From Pseudomonadota bacterium (GTDB taxonomy: Bacteria > Pseudomonadota > Alphaproteobacteria > Rhizobiales > Beijerinckiaceae): a stretch of 64,000 bases of DNA. Shown here piece by piece: positions 41,489-50,887 of the stretch. Below the pieces are notes generated by a model. The model was given only the letters and a program-made list of their open reading frames with translations, did not search any database and had not been told where the DNA came from. Position 1 is the stretch's first letter; the number at the start of each line of letters is the position of its first letter. The DNA lies in assembly GCA_020161475.1 (NCBI GenBank), contig JAIUNQ010000001.1:1-64000 (forward strand), written 5' to 3'. A program made the position numbers and the translations under genes.

Positions 41489-42417
41489 CGGGCTTCTCCC
41501 AGCTTTTTCCAATCGAAAGCGGGCATGGCCGCCATCGGAATGATGGCCCCGCGCTGCATGATCACCGCGCCCGCCATGAGGTGTCCGGCGCGCGCGGCTG
41601 CCTCGGGCCTCAGTCCGCGCAGGCGCGCGGCGAGGTAGCCCGCGTTGAAGCTATCCCCCGCCGCCGTGGTATCCACGGGCTGGAGCGGGGCAGGGGGCGC
41701 AGCCAAGGCGCGGGTGTCCGCCGTTGCCACCAACGCGCCCTTCGCGCCTTCCTTCACGACCACTTCGCGAACCCCTGCGCTGAGCAGGCGCGTCGCGGTG
41801 GCCTCGGCATCCGCATCTCCGAACACCATCTGCTCATCCTCGAAGGTGGGCAGCGCAAGATCGAGCAGCGGATAGATCGTCTTGAAGGCGGCGCGGGCTG
41901 CTTCTGCCCCGGCCCAGCCGCGCGGGCGATAGTTGCCGTCAAACGCCAGCTTGACGCCCGCCGCCTTCAGCCGCCCCAGAAGCGCAAGGAACTTCCCGCG
42001 CCCCTCATCGCCATAAAGCGAGAGCGTGATGCCCGAGAAATAGACCCATTCGCTGGAGGCGAGAGCCGCTTCCAGCGCGCTGTCCATCAGGTCCATCAGC
42101 TCGCGCGCCGGTGCCCGGTCGCGCCAGTAGAAGAAGCGCCGCTCGCCCTGATCGTTGGTCTCGATCATGTAGAGGCCGGGCATGCGGCCCGCCAGACGCT
42201 TCACCTGCGCGCAGTCGATGCCCTCGCTCGCCCATTGGGCCAGCATGGCATCGGAATAGGGGTCGTCGCCGAGCGCGGTGATGTAGCCGGTCTCAATGCC
42301 GAGGCGGGCCAGATAGGTGGCCGTGTTGAGCGTATCACCGCCGAACTTCAACGCGTATTGGCCTTGGCCATGCGCGCCGAGTTCGACCATGCATTCGCCG
42401 ATAGAGGCAACGCGCAT
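41485..42417 (-). CDS. kdgK: 2-keto-3-deoxygluconate kinase (PfkB family)
   Basis: Ribokinase-like sugar kinase of 310 residues. It has the N-terminal VASIGECMVELGAHGQGQYALKFGGDTLNTATYLARLG typical of KdgK and the C-terminal PfkB signature DTTAAGDSFNAGYLAARL with the catalytic Asp. It phosphorylates 2-keto-3-deoxygluconate to KDPG, the substrate of the overlapping eda gene. It lies 65 bases after xylD on the same strand, so xylD-kdgK-eda probably form one transcript. Confidence 0.9.
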   Translation of the reverse strand: MRVASIGECMVELGAHGQGQYALKFGGDTLNTATYLARLGIETGYITALGDDPYSDAMLAQWASEGIDCAQVKRLAGRMPGLYMIETNDQGERRFFYWRDRAPARELMDLMDSALEAALASSEWVYFSGITLSLYGDEGRGKFLALLGRLKAAGVKLAFDGNYRPRGWAGAEAARAAFKTIYPLLDLALPTFEDEQMVFGDADAEATATRLLSAGVREVVVKEGAKGALVATADTRALAAPPAPLQPVDTTAAGDSFNAGYLAARLRGLRPEAAARAGHLMAGAVIMQRGAIIPMAAMPAFDWKKLGEAR

Positions 42418-42482
42418 CGGGGGCAGCCTTTTCAGAACATGTGCAGCGCGGCGGGGGCTGCAGCCCCCACCGCGCCGAACCG

Positions 42483-44282
42483 TCAATGGTTATCGCGCGG
42501 CAGGCCTTGGGTCTGCGCCACACGCTGATACTTCACGGCATTTTTGAGCACCATGCCTTCGGAGAGCTGATCGACGATGGCGCGCTGGATCTCCTGCCAC
42601 GGGGTCTGCGAGGCCGGGAACTGGTAGCCACCCTCAGCCTCAAGCGCCGCACGACGCGCGGTGATCTCGGCATCGGAGATCAGCACATCGATGCGCCCCT
42701 TCTTCAGATCGAAGCGGATGCGATCCCCTGTTTTGAGAATGGCGAGATTGCCGCCTGCCGCAGCCTCGGGTGAAGCGTTGAGCACGGAGGGCGAGCCGGA
42801 GGTACCGGACTGGCGACCATCCCCCACACAAGGCAGGGCGGTCACCCCCTTGTTGAGCAGATAGCTCGGGGCGCGCATGTTCACCACTTCCGCCGCGCCG
42901 GGATAGCCGATGGGGCCGGTGCCGCGCATGAAGAGCACGGTGTTCTCGTCCACGCCTGTCGCCGGGTCATCAATGCGGTGGTGGTAGTCCTCCGGCCCGT
43001 CGAACACCACCGCCTTGGCCTCGAAAGCATCGGGATCGGCGGGGTTGGACAGGTAACGCGCACGGAATTCGTCCGAAATCACGGAGGTCTTCATCACGGC
43101 GGAGGAGAAGAGGTTGCCGCGCATCACCTTGAAGCCCGCCGCCTTCTTGAGCGCGGTCTCAAACGTGCGGATGACATCGGGCGCTTCGCTCTCCCGGCCC
43201 CGGCAGTTCTCGCCCATGGTCTTGCCGTTGACGGTCAGCGCGTCCTCATGGATCAGCCCGTGCTTCATCAGCTCGTTGACGACGGTCGGCACGCCGCCGG
43301 CATGGTGATAATCCTCACCGAGATAGGCACCGGCAGGCTGCAAATTGACGATCAGCGGCACCTCGAGGCCCAGCGTCTCCCAATCATCGACATTCAGCTC
43401 CACGCCGATGTGCTTGGCCACGGCATTGATGTGGATCGGTGCATTGGTGGAGCCACCGATGGCGGAATTGACGCGAATGACGTTCTCGAACGCCTTGCGG
43501 GTCATGATGTCGGAGGGCTTCAGATCCTCCCACACCATATCGACAATACGCTTGCCGGTCTCATAGGCGATCTGCCCGCGCTCGCGATAGGGCGCGGGGA
43601 TGGCGGCGCAGCCGGGGAGCGACATGCCCAGCGCTTCCGCCAGCGAATTCATGGTGGTGGCGGTGCCCATGGTGTTGCAATAGCCCGCCGAGGGGGCGGA
43701 AGAGGCGACAAGTTCGATGAACTTGTCATAATCGATCTTGCCTTCGGCCAGCAGCTCGCGCGCTTTCCACACCACTGTGCCCGAGCCGGTGCGCTCGCCC
43801 TTGAACCAGCCGTTGAGCATGGGGCCGCCGGAAAGGACAATGGCGGGAATATTCACGGTCGCCGCGGCCATCAGGCAGGCCGGCGTGGTCTTGTCGCAGC
43901 CTGTGGTCAGCACCACGCCGTCGAGCGGATAACCGTAGAGGATTTCCACCAGCCCGAGGTAGGCGAGGTTGCGGTCGAGCGAGGCGGTCGGCCGCTTGCC
44001 GGTTTCCTGAATCGGATGCACCGGGAATTCGATGGCAACGCCGCCCGCCTCGCGGATGCCCTCGCGCACACGCTGCGCCAGCTCCAGATGCGGGCGGTTG
44101 CAGGGCGAAAGATCGGAGCCGGTCTGCGCAATGCCGATGATCGGCTTGCCCGATTGCAACTCGTGCCGCGTGAGGCCGAAGTTGAGATAACGCTCAAGGT
44201 AGAGCGCCGTCATATCCGGATTGGCGGGGTTGTCGAACCAGGCCTTGGAGCGCAGGTCTTGGGGCGTAAGACGCCGGGACAT
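42483..44282 (-). CDS. xylD: Xylonate dehydratase (IlvD/EDD family)
   Basis: Sugar-acid dehydratase of 599 residues carrying an Fe-S cluster. Ligand cysteines are Cys61 (SPCNRPH), Cys129 ([10 protein letters not shown]) and Cys202 ([10 protein letters not shown]). Length, the region [14 protein letters not shown] and the C-terminal LPRDNH closely resemble Caulobacter XylD as I recall it. It converts D-xylonate, and in relatives also D-gluconate or other aldonates, to the 2-keto-3-deoxy acid. It diverges from xylX; kdgK and eda follow it, so it may feed two routes. The start [10 protein letters not shown] was chosen as the family N-terminus. Confidence 0.85.
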   Translation of the reverse strand: MSRRLTPQDLRSKAWFDNPANPDMTALYLERYLNFGLTRHELQSGKPIIGIAQTGSDLSPCNRPHLELAQRVREGIREAGGVAIEFPVHPIQETGKRPTASLDRNLAYLGLVEILYGYPLDGVVLTTGCDKTTPACLMAAATVNIPAIVLSGGPMLNGWFKGERTGSGTVVWKARELLAEGKIDYDKFIELVASSAPSAGYCNTMGTATTMNSLAEALGMSLPGCAAIPAPYRERGQIAYETGKRIVDMVWEDLKPSDIMTRKAFENVIRVNSAIGGSTNAPIHINAVAKHIGVELNVDDWETLGLEVPLIVNLQPAGAYLGEDYHHAGGVPTVVNELMKHGLIHEDALTVNGKTMGENCRGRESEAPDVIRTFETALKKAAGFKVMRGNLFSSAVMKTSVISDEFRARYLSNPADPDAFEAKAVVFDGPEDYHHRIDDPATGVDENTVLFMRGTGPIGYPGAAEVVNMRAPSYLLNKGVTALPCVGDGRQSGTSGSPSVLNASPEAAAGGNLAILKTGDRIRFDLKKGRIDVLISDAEITARRAALEAEGGYQFPASQTPWQEIQRAIVDQLSEGMVLKNAVKYQRVAQTQGLPRDNH

Positions 44283-44365
44283 CGAAATTCCTTCCCTCAG
44301 AAAATCTCTTTTCACGCTCGATCGAGGCCCGTGCGGAGACGGTGCTTGACGACGCGAAGCGTTGC

Positions 44366-44381
44366 TTGGTAGCGATAACAT
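44366..44381. promoter_or_regulatory. Possible LacI/GntR-type operator between xylD and xylX
   Basis: TTGGTAGCGATAACAT is a degenerate palindrome around AGCG, similar to the stronger operators at 46634 and 53572. It lies between the divergent xylD and xylX starts. Confidence 0.35.
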
Positions 44382-44453
44382 AACAATTCGCGAGGCCCGT
44401 CAAGAAGCGCTGTCGCCATCACGGCGACTGGGCGGGGAAAAGGGAGAGAGACG

Positions 44454-45620
44454 ATGCTGAACGCCCGTGTGATGGACTGCCTGCCGGACGATGGCGCCAA
44501 GGGAGCCTTGGCCGGGCGTCTGTGGCGGGCAGACCATGGCGGGCCGGCCATCGTTGCGGTGCGCAAGGAGGACGGAGCGGCTGTCCTCTTTGATATCACA
44601 GCGCAATTTCCAACCATGCGTGACCTGTGCGAAACCGATGATCCCGCCGTGGCGCTCAAATCGGCCACGGGCGAGCGCATCGGCACGCTGGCCGATGTCC
44701 TCTCCGGCGCGAGCGCGCATCACCTGCTGGCACCGATTGATCTTCACGCCATCAAGGCCGCCGGCGTCACCTTCGCGGCCTCGATGCTCGAGCGCGTCAT
44801 CGAGGAGCGCGCGCGGGGGGACGCCTCTGCGCAGGCGGGGATTCGCGCCGAGGTGCAGCGCCTTGTGGGCGATGATCTGGGCAAGCTGAAACCCGGCTCT
44901 CCGGAAGCCATGGCGCTCAAGAAACTGCTGATCGAGCAGGGCGTCTGGAGCCAGTATCTTGAGGTGGGCATTGGCCCGGATGCCGAGGTTTTCACCAAAT
45001 CCCAGCCCATGTCCGCTGTCGGGCACGGGGCGGATGCAGGGCTGCATCCCATGTCCACCTGGAACAACCCGGAGCCGGAGGTGGCGCTGGTGGTGGCATC
45101 ATCAGGTGCGATCAAGGGCGCAACGCTGGGCAATGATGTGAACCTGCGCGATGTCGAGGGCCGCTCCGCGCTGCTGCTCGGCAAGGCGAAGGACAACAAT
45201 GCCTCCGCCGCGCTCGGCCCCTTCATCCGCTTTTTCGATGCCAGCTTCTCGCTGGATGACGTCCGCAAAGCCGAAATCTCGCTGACCGTGGAAGGCGAGG
45301 ACGGCTTCGTGATGAAAGGCTCGTCCAACATGGCCAAGATCAGCCGTGATCCAGCGGATCTCGCGGCGCAGATGCTGGGCAAGCATCACCAATATCCCGA
45401 TGGCGCGGTGCTCTATTGCGGCACCATGTTCGCCCCCACGTTAGACCGCGACACGCCCGGCGGCGGCTTCACCCACAAGATGGGCGATATGGTGACGATT
45501 GCTTCCCCCAAGCTCGGAAAGCTGGTCAACCGGATGCGCTCCTCCACCGAATGCGCTCCGTGGACTTATGGCGTCAGCCACCTCATGCGCTACCTCGCGG
45601 GCCGCGGGCTGCTGAAGTGA
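44454..45620 (+). CDS. xylX: 2-keto-3-deoxyxylonate dehydratase (FAH-like)
   Basis: FAH-fold dehydratase of 388 residues resembling Caulobacter XylX, which forms alpha-ketoglutarate semialdehyde from 2-keto-3-deoxy-D-xylonate in the Weimberg pathway. Characteristic blocks are LKAAGVTFAASMLERVIEERARGD (read from IKAAGVTFA here), WNNPEPEVALVVASSGAIKGATLGNDVNLRDVEGRSALLL and YCGTMFAPTLDRDTPGGGFTHKMGD. With XylD on the opposite strand it supplies two core steps. The final semialdehyde dehydrogenase (XylA) is not in the window. The first Met is preceded by GGGAGAGAGACG. Confidence 0.87.
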   Translation: MLNARVMDCLPDDGAKGALAGRLWRADHGGPAIVAVRKEDGAAVLFDITAQFPTMRDLCETDDPAVALKSATGERIGTLADVLSGASAHHLLAPIDLHAIKAAGVTFAASMLERVIEERARGDASAQAGIRAEVQRLVGDDLGKLKPGSPEAMALKKLLIEQGVWSQYLEVGIGPDAEVFTKSQPMSAVGHGADAGLHPMSTWNNPEPEVALVVASSGAIKGATLGNDVNLRDVEGRSALLLGKAKDNNASAALGPFIRFFDASFSLDDVRKAEISLTVEGEDGFVMKGSSNMAKISRDPADLAAQMLGKHHQYPDGAVLYCGTMFAPTLDRDTPGGGFTHKMGDMVTIASPKLGKLVNRMRSSTECAPWTYGVSHLMRYLAGRGLLK

Positions 45621-45627
45621 ACCCGTA

Positions 45628-45662
45628 AAGTCGTGGATGCCCGCCCCAAGGGCGGGCATGAC
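45628..45662. repeat. REP-like palindromic element, copy 1
   Basis: A 35-base element starting AAGTCGTGGATGCCCGCC and ending GGCGGGCATGAC, seven bases after the xylX stop. It is nearly identical to the element at 54735 and is the reverse of the one at 54685. Confidence 0.8.
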
Positions 45663-45829
45663 CGGGGTATTTGTGGCTCTCTTTGCCGCCCCCCTTCATC
45701 TGAGGCGCTGAAAAGCCTCAGCGTGTGTCGAAACGGGTGATCTTGGAGCACTGGAGCGCAGCGTACCCCTCGGTACGTGAGCACCAGCGCGCACAAGAGC
45801 GCTCGTTGCAGACCACGATCAGGCTTTTC

Positions 45830-46603
45830 CTAGACTGAAGCTGTCATGCCGCCATCCACGTAAAGAATATGCCCATTCACGAAGCTGGAGGCGGGTGAAG
45901 CCAGATAAATGGCCGCGCCCACCAGTTCTTCCACCTTGCCCCAGCGGCGTTGCGGTGTGCGCTGCTCCAGCCAGCCGGTGAACTTGGCGTCTTCCACCAG
46001 CGCGGTGTTCATTTCGGTGGCGAAATAGCCCGGCCCGATGCCATTCACGTTGATTCCCTTGGGGCCCCATTCGGTCGCAAGCCCCTTGGTCAGCATCTTG
46101 ATGCCGCCTTTGGAGGCCGTGTAGGGCACGATGGAGGCACGGCCCAGCTCGCTCATCACCGAGCAGATGTTGATGATGCGCCCTTCGCCTCGGCCCAGCA
46201 TATGCTGGCCCACGGCCTGAGCGACGAAAAAGGGGCCTTCCAGATTCGCACCCAGCACGCGCTTCCAGCCATCGAGCGGAAACTCCTCGGCCGGGGCGCG
46301 CTGCTGCACCCCGGCGTTGTTGATGAGGATGCCAATGGGGCCGACCTCATCCTCGATGCGCGCAACGCCCGCTGCAACCGCTTCGGGGGCCGTCACGTCA
46401 AAGGCGGCATGCGTGGCATCCAAGCCCTCGGCGCGCAGGCTTTCCGCGGCTTTGGCGGCGCGGGCCTCGTCGCGCCCGTTGATCACCACTTTCGCGCCCG
46501 CCTGCGCCAGCCCTTTGGCCAAGGCACCGCCGATGCCGCCCGTGGAGCCGGTGACCAGCGCGATGCGGCCGTTGAGCGAGAAAAGCTGGGTAACAAGCGA
46601 CAT
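45830..46603 (-). CDS. SDR-family oxidoreductase (gluconate 5-dehydrogenase-like)
   Basis: Short-chain dehydrogenase of 257 residues: TGSTGGIGGALAKGLAQAGA, NNAGVQQRAP, ICSVMSELGR and YTASKGGIKMLTKGLATEWGPKGINVNGIGPGYFATEMNTAL, the last being typical of gluconate/2-dehydrogluconate 5-reductases. It probably interconverts an aldonate with its keto form. It lies 86 bases after a GntR-like LacI regulator gene, with a 20-bp perfect operator palindrome immediately upstream of its start. It converges with xylX. Confidence 0.82.
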   Translation of the reverse strand: MSLVTQLFSLNGRIALVTGSTGGIGGALAKGLAQAGAKVVINGRDEARAAKAAESLRAEGLDATHAAFDVTAPEAVAAGVARIEDEVGPIGILINNAGVQQRAPAEEFPLDGWKRVLGANLEGPFFVAQAVGQHMLGRGEGRIINICSVMSELGRASIVPYTASKGGIKMLTKGLATEWGPKGINVNGIGPGYFATEMNTALVEDAKFTGWLEQRTPQRRWGKVEELVGAAIYLASPASSFVNGHILYVDGGMTASV

Positions 46604-46633
46604 GATTCCTCCGTGACACTGTCTCGTGCCTCA

Positions 46634-46653
46634 CGATGATAGCGCTATCATCG
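46634..46653. promoter_or_regulatory. 20-bp perfect LacI/GntR-type operator
   Basis: CGATGATAGCGCTATCATCG is a perfect palindrome centred on AGCGCT, 31 bases upstream of the SDR start (46603) and after the LacI-family gene. The core resembles known gluconate-repressor operators. Confidence 0.78.
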
Positions 46654-46689
46654 GTGGAGGAGAGGATCAAGCGGCGGGCGCAGCTTTCC

Positions 46690-47754
46690 TTACGCGGACT
46701 CTCTGCACGTGAGGTGGAAGCCCAGATCAATGCAGTTGCGCTCTGGTGCGATGCCGTCAATCTGGCGCAGCAGCATATGCGCGGCCTGAAAGCCGATTTC
46801 ATAGCGCGGCGTGGTGACGCTGGTGATGCTCGGCACGGCATATTGCGCAAACGGCAGATCGTTGAAGCCCATGATGGCGAGCTTGCCCGGAACGGGAATG
46901 CCGCGCCGCTGGCATTCGAACAGCGCGCCGAGCGCAATATCGTCGTTGCCGCAGAACACCACATCGCAATCCGGGTGCGCGCCGAGCAGGCGTGAGAGCA
47001 ATTGCCCGCCCAGCCCCACAGAGGAGGGGTTCGGCGTCAGGATTTCGACGAAGCTGCTCTGCCCGGCCTCCTCCAGCGCGTGCTGGAAGCCTTCGCGACG
47101 CTTCATGGTGCGCGGATCAAGCTGTGCCGCCAGCAGGGCAGGGCGCTTGTAGCCCCGCTCCACAATGTAGCGGCCAACGGCCTCGCCCGCTGCGAACTGC
47201 GAGAAGCCGACCGAGAGTGCATCAGGGTCCGGCGAGAGATCCATCATATGCACCAACGGCGTGTTGCGACGGGCGAAGCCCTCGCGCACATCCTTGTGCA
47301 GATCAATGCCGGTGACGAGCACGCCGTCGATCGCGCGCCCGAGGTGGGTCGAGAGGAGCTGGCGCTCCTGATCGGCCGAATAGAGTGTCTCGCCGATAAT
47401 GACCTGATACCCGGCAACGGAAACGCAATCGCGGATGCCCGCCAGCGTCTCGACGAAAACGGAGTTGGAAATCGAGGGAACAATCACCCCGATGATGTTG
47501 GAGCGGGCGGATGCGAGCGTCTGCGCCGCAAGGTTGGGCACATAGCCCAGTTCCGCCACGGCGGCCATTACGCGGTCACGCAGCTCCTGCGTCACCAGCG
47601 TCGGGTCTTTCAGGGTGCGAGAAACAGTCATGGGGCTGACGGCGGCAAGGCGCGCGACATCCGCGATGGTGGCCCTGCCCGTGGCGCGCTTGCGCGGCCG
47701 TGCGGAGGGAAGATCGTCCGGCTCCTGCTCCAAGCCATCCCCCGAATTTGACAA
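46690..47754 (-). CDS. GntR-like LacI-family transcriptional regulator
   Basis: LacI-type repressor of about 354 residues. The headpiece ATIADVARLAAVSPMTVSRTLKDPTLVTQELRDRVMAAVAELGYVPNLAAQTLASARSNIIGVIVPSISN is followed by a ribose-binding-like effector domain. YSADQERQLLSTHLGRAIDGVLVTG, LDPRTMKRREGFQHAL and FCGNDDIALGALFECQRRGI strongly recall E. coli GntR. No good ATG exists near the headpiece. I use TTG at 47754 (GAGA upstream); another TTG at 47733 or an ATG at 47865 are alternatives. Its likely operator is at 46634-46653. Confidence 0.87.
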   Translation of the reverse strand: MSNSGDGLEQEPDDLPSARPRKRATGRATIADVARLAAVSPMTVSRTLKDPTLVTQELRDRVMAAVAELGYVPNLAAQTLASARSNIIGVIVPSISNSVFVETLAGIRDCVSVAGYQVIIGETLYSADQERQLLSTHLGRAIDGVLVTGIDLHKDVREGFARRNTPLVHMMDLSPDPDALSVGFSQFAAGEAVGRYIVERGYKRPALLAAQLDPRTMKRREGFQHALEEAGQSSFVEILTPNPSSVGLGGQLLSRLLGAHPDCDVVFCGNDDIALGALFECQRRGIPVPGKLAIMGFNDLPFAQYAVPSITSVTTPRYEIGFQAAHMLLRQIDGIAPERNCIDLGFHLTCRESA

Positions 47755-47906
47755 GAGTTCTCTGCTACTTGTCGATTGTGATTGCTTAAGGTCTATTCCG
47801 TGGAACGCTGGCCGTGTCAACTTCACCTTAAGGCGGGCGCGGGGTGGGGAACCGCGCACCCACATTTTTCTTTCACTCGACAGACGTTACGGGCCAGCGC
47901 AGCGCG

Positions 47907-48656
47907 TCAACCGCGCCCCACGAAGGGCATCTTGGTCGCCATCACGGTGACAAAGAGCGCATTGGCTTCCGGCGGAAGATCCGCCTGATATTCGAGTGTC
48001 TTGACGACGTTGGAGACATCCATCACCGCCTCCACAGCAATCGAGCCGTCGGCCTGTTTCACACCCTTGGTCATGGCAACGGCCATATCGGTGAGGGTGT
48101 TGCCGATGTCGATCTGGCAGACGGCGATATCATACTTGCGCCCGTCGAGCGCGCCGACGCGGGTAAGGCCGCGGATGGCATGCTTGGTGGCGGCATAGGG
48201 CGCGCTGTCCGGGCGCGGCACTTCGGAAGACACCGAGCCATTGTTGATGATGCGGCCGCCGCGCGGGGTCTGGCCCTTCATCACGCGGAAGGCATTCTGC
48301 ATCACGTAGAAGGGGCCGGAGAGGTTGGTGTCCACCACCGCCTTCCAGTCCTCGACCGAAAGATCTTCCAGCGGAATGCCCGGTGCATTGGTGCCGGCAT
48401 TGTTGAACACCACATCGAGGCGACCGAACTTGGCCACTGCCGCGTCGAACATCGCCCGCACCTGATCCGGCTGGGTGACATCGGTGGCCATGCACAGGGC
48501 GTTGGCGGCAGGGGCGCCGCTCATGGCAACCGTTTCTTCCAGCTTGTCGATGCGCCGACCCGCGAGGGTCACACGGTCACCGCGCTTGAGGAAGGCGATG
48601 GCGGCCGCACGGCCCACGCCCGAACCCGCGCCGGTGATGATGATGCTCTTGGACAT
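47907..48656 (-). CDS. SDR-family oxidoreductase at the end of the sugar ABC operon
   Basis: Short-chain dehydrogenase of 249 residues: [60 protein letters not shown] and [20 protein letters not shown]. The unusual C-terminal half ([22 protein letters not shown]) separates it from the reductases at 40040 and 45830. The substrate is unknown. It is 161 bases downstream of the second permease gene, on the same strand, and could act on the imported compound. Confidence 0.8.
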   Translation of the reverse strand: MSKSIIITGAGSGVGRAAAIAFLKRGDRVTLAGRRIDKLEETVAMSGAPAANALCMATDVTQPDQVRAMFDAAVAKFGRLDVVFNNAGTNAPGIPLEDLSVEDWKAVVDTNLSGPFYVMQNAFRVMKGQTPRGGRIINNGSVSSEVPRPDSAPYAATKHAIRGLTRVGALDGRKYDIAVCQIDIGNTLTDMAVAMTKGVKQADGSIAVEAVMDVSNVVKTLEYQADLPPEANALFVTVMATKMPFVGRG

Positions 48657-48817
48657 GTCTCTCAGTTTCCTGTTTTCTTTGCCTGCCGAAGGCTGCGCAC
48701 GGCAGGCATTCCCTCACAACGGATACTGACGCATCCTGTTCGGCGTCGCGGTCGCGCCTAGCCCTCGCTGACGCGAGGGCAGGGTGCCTCACATGGAGGC
48801 TGGTAGCGCCTACCCTA

Positions 48818-49711
48818 TTACTCTTTCACCGCACCCGTCATCGAGGCCACGTAGTAATCCACGAAGAACGAGTAGAGGATGACGACCGGCAGCGAGCCGA
48901 GCAGCGCACCCGCCATCAGCGAGCCCCATTCGAACACGTCGCCGCGCACCAGCTCCGTCAGCACACCCACCGGAACGGTCTTGTTCTCGGAGGACTGGAT
49001 GAAGGTGAGCGCATAGATGAACTCGTTCCAGCTCAGCGTGAAGGCGAAGATGCCCGCTGAGATCAGCCCCGGCACCGCCAGCGGCAGGATGATCCGGGTC
49101 AGGATCTGCCAGCGCGAGGCACCGTCCATCAGCGCGCATTCTTCCAGCTCATAGGGGATCGAGCGGAAGTAGCCCATCAGCAGCCAGGTGCAGAACGGAA
49201 TGAGGAAGGTGGGATAGGTGAGGATCAGCGCCAGCTTGGTATCATAGATGCCGAAGTGGAAGACGATGAACGCCAGCGGGATGAACAGGATCGACGGCGG
49301 CACGAGATAGGCCAGAAAGATCATCAGACCCACATTCGAGGCGCCCTTGAAGCGCACACGCTCGATCGCATAGGCCGCGCAGACCGAAGCCGCCAGCGCG
49401 AGGAACGTGGAGCACAGCGCCACGATCATCGTGTTCCAGAGCCAGCCGGGATAGCTGGTTTCGAACAACAGGTACTTGATGTGCTGGAGCGTCGGCCCCA
49501 CCACCCAGAGCGGCGAGTAATTGGCGTAATCCGTCAGCTGGTCATTCGGCTTCACCGAGGTGATCGCCATCCAGTAGAACGGAAACAGCAGCACGAAGGT
49601 GAAGACACCCAGCGGCAGATACAGCGTCAGGATGCGCCGGGGCAGGTTGTCGAGATAGCCCATGCCGACGGTTTCGTCGTTCAGCGTGGCGGTGTTTTTG
49701 GTGTCAGCCAT
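48818..49711 (-). CDS. Carbohydrate ABC transporter permease (MalG type)
   Basis: Inner-membrane permease of 297 residues with six helices. The EAA loop reads YELEECALMDGASRWQILTRIILPLAVPGLISAGIFAFTLSWNEFIYAL, the MalG-type signature. The start MADTKNTATLND follows AAGGTAACAAAAAC; the longer frame lacks a ribosome site. It is the fourth gene of an ATPase, binding protein, permease, permease operon. Confidence 0.92.
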   Translation of the reverse strand: MADTKNTATLNDETVGMGYLDNLPRRILTLYLPLGVFTFVLLFPFYWMAITSVKPNDQLTDYANYSPLWVVGPTLQHIKYLLFETSYPGWLWNTMIVALCSTFLALAASVCAAYAIERVRFKGASNVGLMIFLAYLVPPSILFIPLAFIVFHFGIYDTKLALILTYPTFLIPFCTWLLMGYFRSIPYELEECALMDGASRWQILTRIILPLAVPGLISAGIFAFTLSWNEFIYALTFIQSSENKTVPVGVLTELVRGDVFEWGSLMAGALLGSLPVVILYSFFVDYYVASMTGAVKE

Positions 49712-49775
49712 GTTTTTGTTACCTTGAAGCCGAAGGGACGGGAGGGGCGCGCAGGAACCCGCGCGCCCGCGCTCC

Positions 49776-50714
49776 TTAGTCGTTTCCACCCTGCTGCCAC
49801 TTGCGCCGCTGCAGCCCGAAGAACGAGAACATGATGGCCGCCAGCAGGAAGGGCACCATGGACACGGCAATCGCCGCGCCTTCACCCAGCTGCCCGCCCG
49901 GAATACCGCGCTGGAAGGAGAGGGTGGCCATAAGGTGCGTGGCGTTCACCGGTCCGCCCTTGGTCAGCACGTAAATGAGCTGGAAGTCGGTGAAGGTGAA
50001 CAGCACCGAGAAGGTCATCACCACGGCGATGATCGGGGTGAGCATCGGCAGCGTGACATAGCGGAAGCGCTGCCACGGGGTCGCGCCGTCGAGCGAGGCG
50101 GCCTCCTGAAGCGAGGGCGAGATGGTCTGAAGGCCCGCCAGCAGCGAGATCGCCACGAACGGGATGCCGCGCCACACGTTGGCGGCAATCACCGAGGCGC
50201 GCGCCGAGGTGGAATCACCGAGGAAGTTGATCGGCTTGTCGATCCAGCCCCACTTCATCAGCGCCCAGGAAATGACCGAGAACTGGCTGTCGAAAATCCA
50301 CCAGAAGGCAATGGCGGAAAGCACGGTCGGCACCACCCACGGCAGCAGGATGACCGCGCGGAAGAAGCTCTTGAACGGCAGGTTCTCGTTCAGAATCAGC
50401 GCCAGCCACAGGCCCAGTGCGAACTTCAGCACCGAGGCAACCGAGGTGTAGAGGATGGTGTTGAACACCGAGAGCCAGAACACCGAGTCCGACCACAGCG
50501 CCTCGTAGTTCTCAAGGCCGATGAAGACGCCGGCCCGGCCGATGCGCGTATCCGTGAAACCGAGCCACGTGCCCACCCCCAGCGGATAGGCGAGAAAGCA
50601 CAGCAGGAAGGCCGCCGCAGGCAGCATGAACAGCAAGCCGGGCAAGTTTTTGCCTTGCCCCAGGGAATGGAGGAGCGAGGGGCTCGCAGGCGTGGTCCTC
50701 GAAAGAGCGGTCAT
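49776..50714 (-). CDS. Carbohydrate ABC transporter permease (MalF type)
   Basis: Permease of 312 residues with six predicted helices. The EAA loop SPSLQEAASLDGATPWQRFRYVTLPMLTPIIAVVMTF and the N-terminal LPAAAFLLCFLAYPLGVGTWLGFTDTRIG fit the MalF/UgpA family, whose members cooperate with MalG-type partners. The partner gene follows 64 bases downstream. The C-terminus is short and charged (RRKWQQGGND). Confidence 0.92.
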   Translation of the reverse strand: MTALSRTTPASPSLLHSLGQGKNLPGLLFMLPAAAFLLCFLAYPLGVGTWLGFTDTRIGRAGVFIGLENYEALWSDSVFWLSVFNTILYTSVASVLKFALGLWLALILNENLPFKSFFRAVILLPWVVPTVLSAIAFWWIFDSQFSVISWALMKWGWIDKPINFLGDSTSARASVIAANVWRGIPFVAISLLAGLQTISPSLQEAASLDGATPWQRFRYVTLPMLTPIIAVVMTFSVLFTFTDFQLIYVLTKGGPVNATHLMATLSFQRGIPGGQLGEGAAIAVSMVPFLLAAIMFSFFGLQRRKWQQGGND

Positions 50715-50772
50715 GGCGTCTCAATGCCTCGCAGCGCCGGCACATGGGGCCGGTTCAAAAACAAAGGAAGAA

Positions 50773-50876
50773 GGCCTGCCCCGCGATCGGGGAGAGCAGG
50801 GGCAGGCCGGATCGGGGAGGAGGACCCCCGAAATCATGTCGCGAAGGCTTCGCCCACGTGGGAACCTGGGCGAAGC
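50773..50876 (-). terminator. Two tandem hairpins between binding-protein and permease genes
   Basis: Stem 1 is 50847-50856/50867-50876 (GCTTCGCCCA with TGGGCGAAGC) and stem 2 is 50773-50782/50799-50808 (GGCCTGCCCC with GGGGCAGGCC). Both lie just after the binding-protein stop. They probably protect or partly terminate the message so that more binding protein than permease is made. Confidence 0.65.
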
Positions 50877-50887
50877 TTGTACGCGGA

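Noticed and set aside
48796..48813. GGTAGCGCCTACC before the SDR gene as an operator
   Set aside because: It is an odd-length match in the gap between permease and SDR genes that are probably co-transcribed; too weak to claim.
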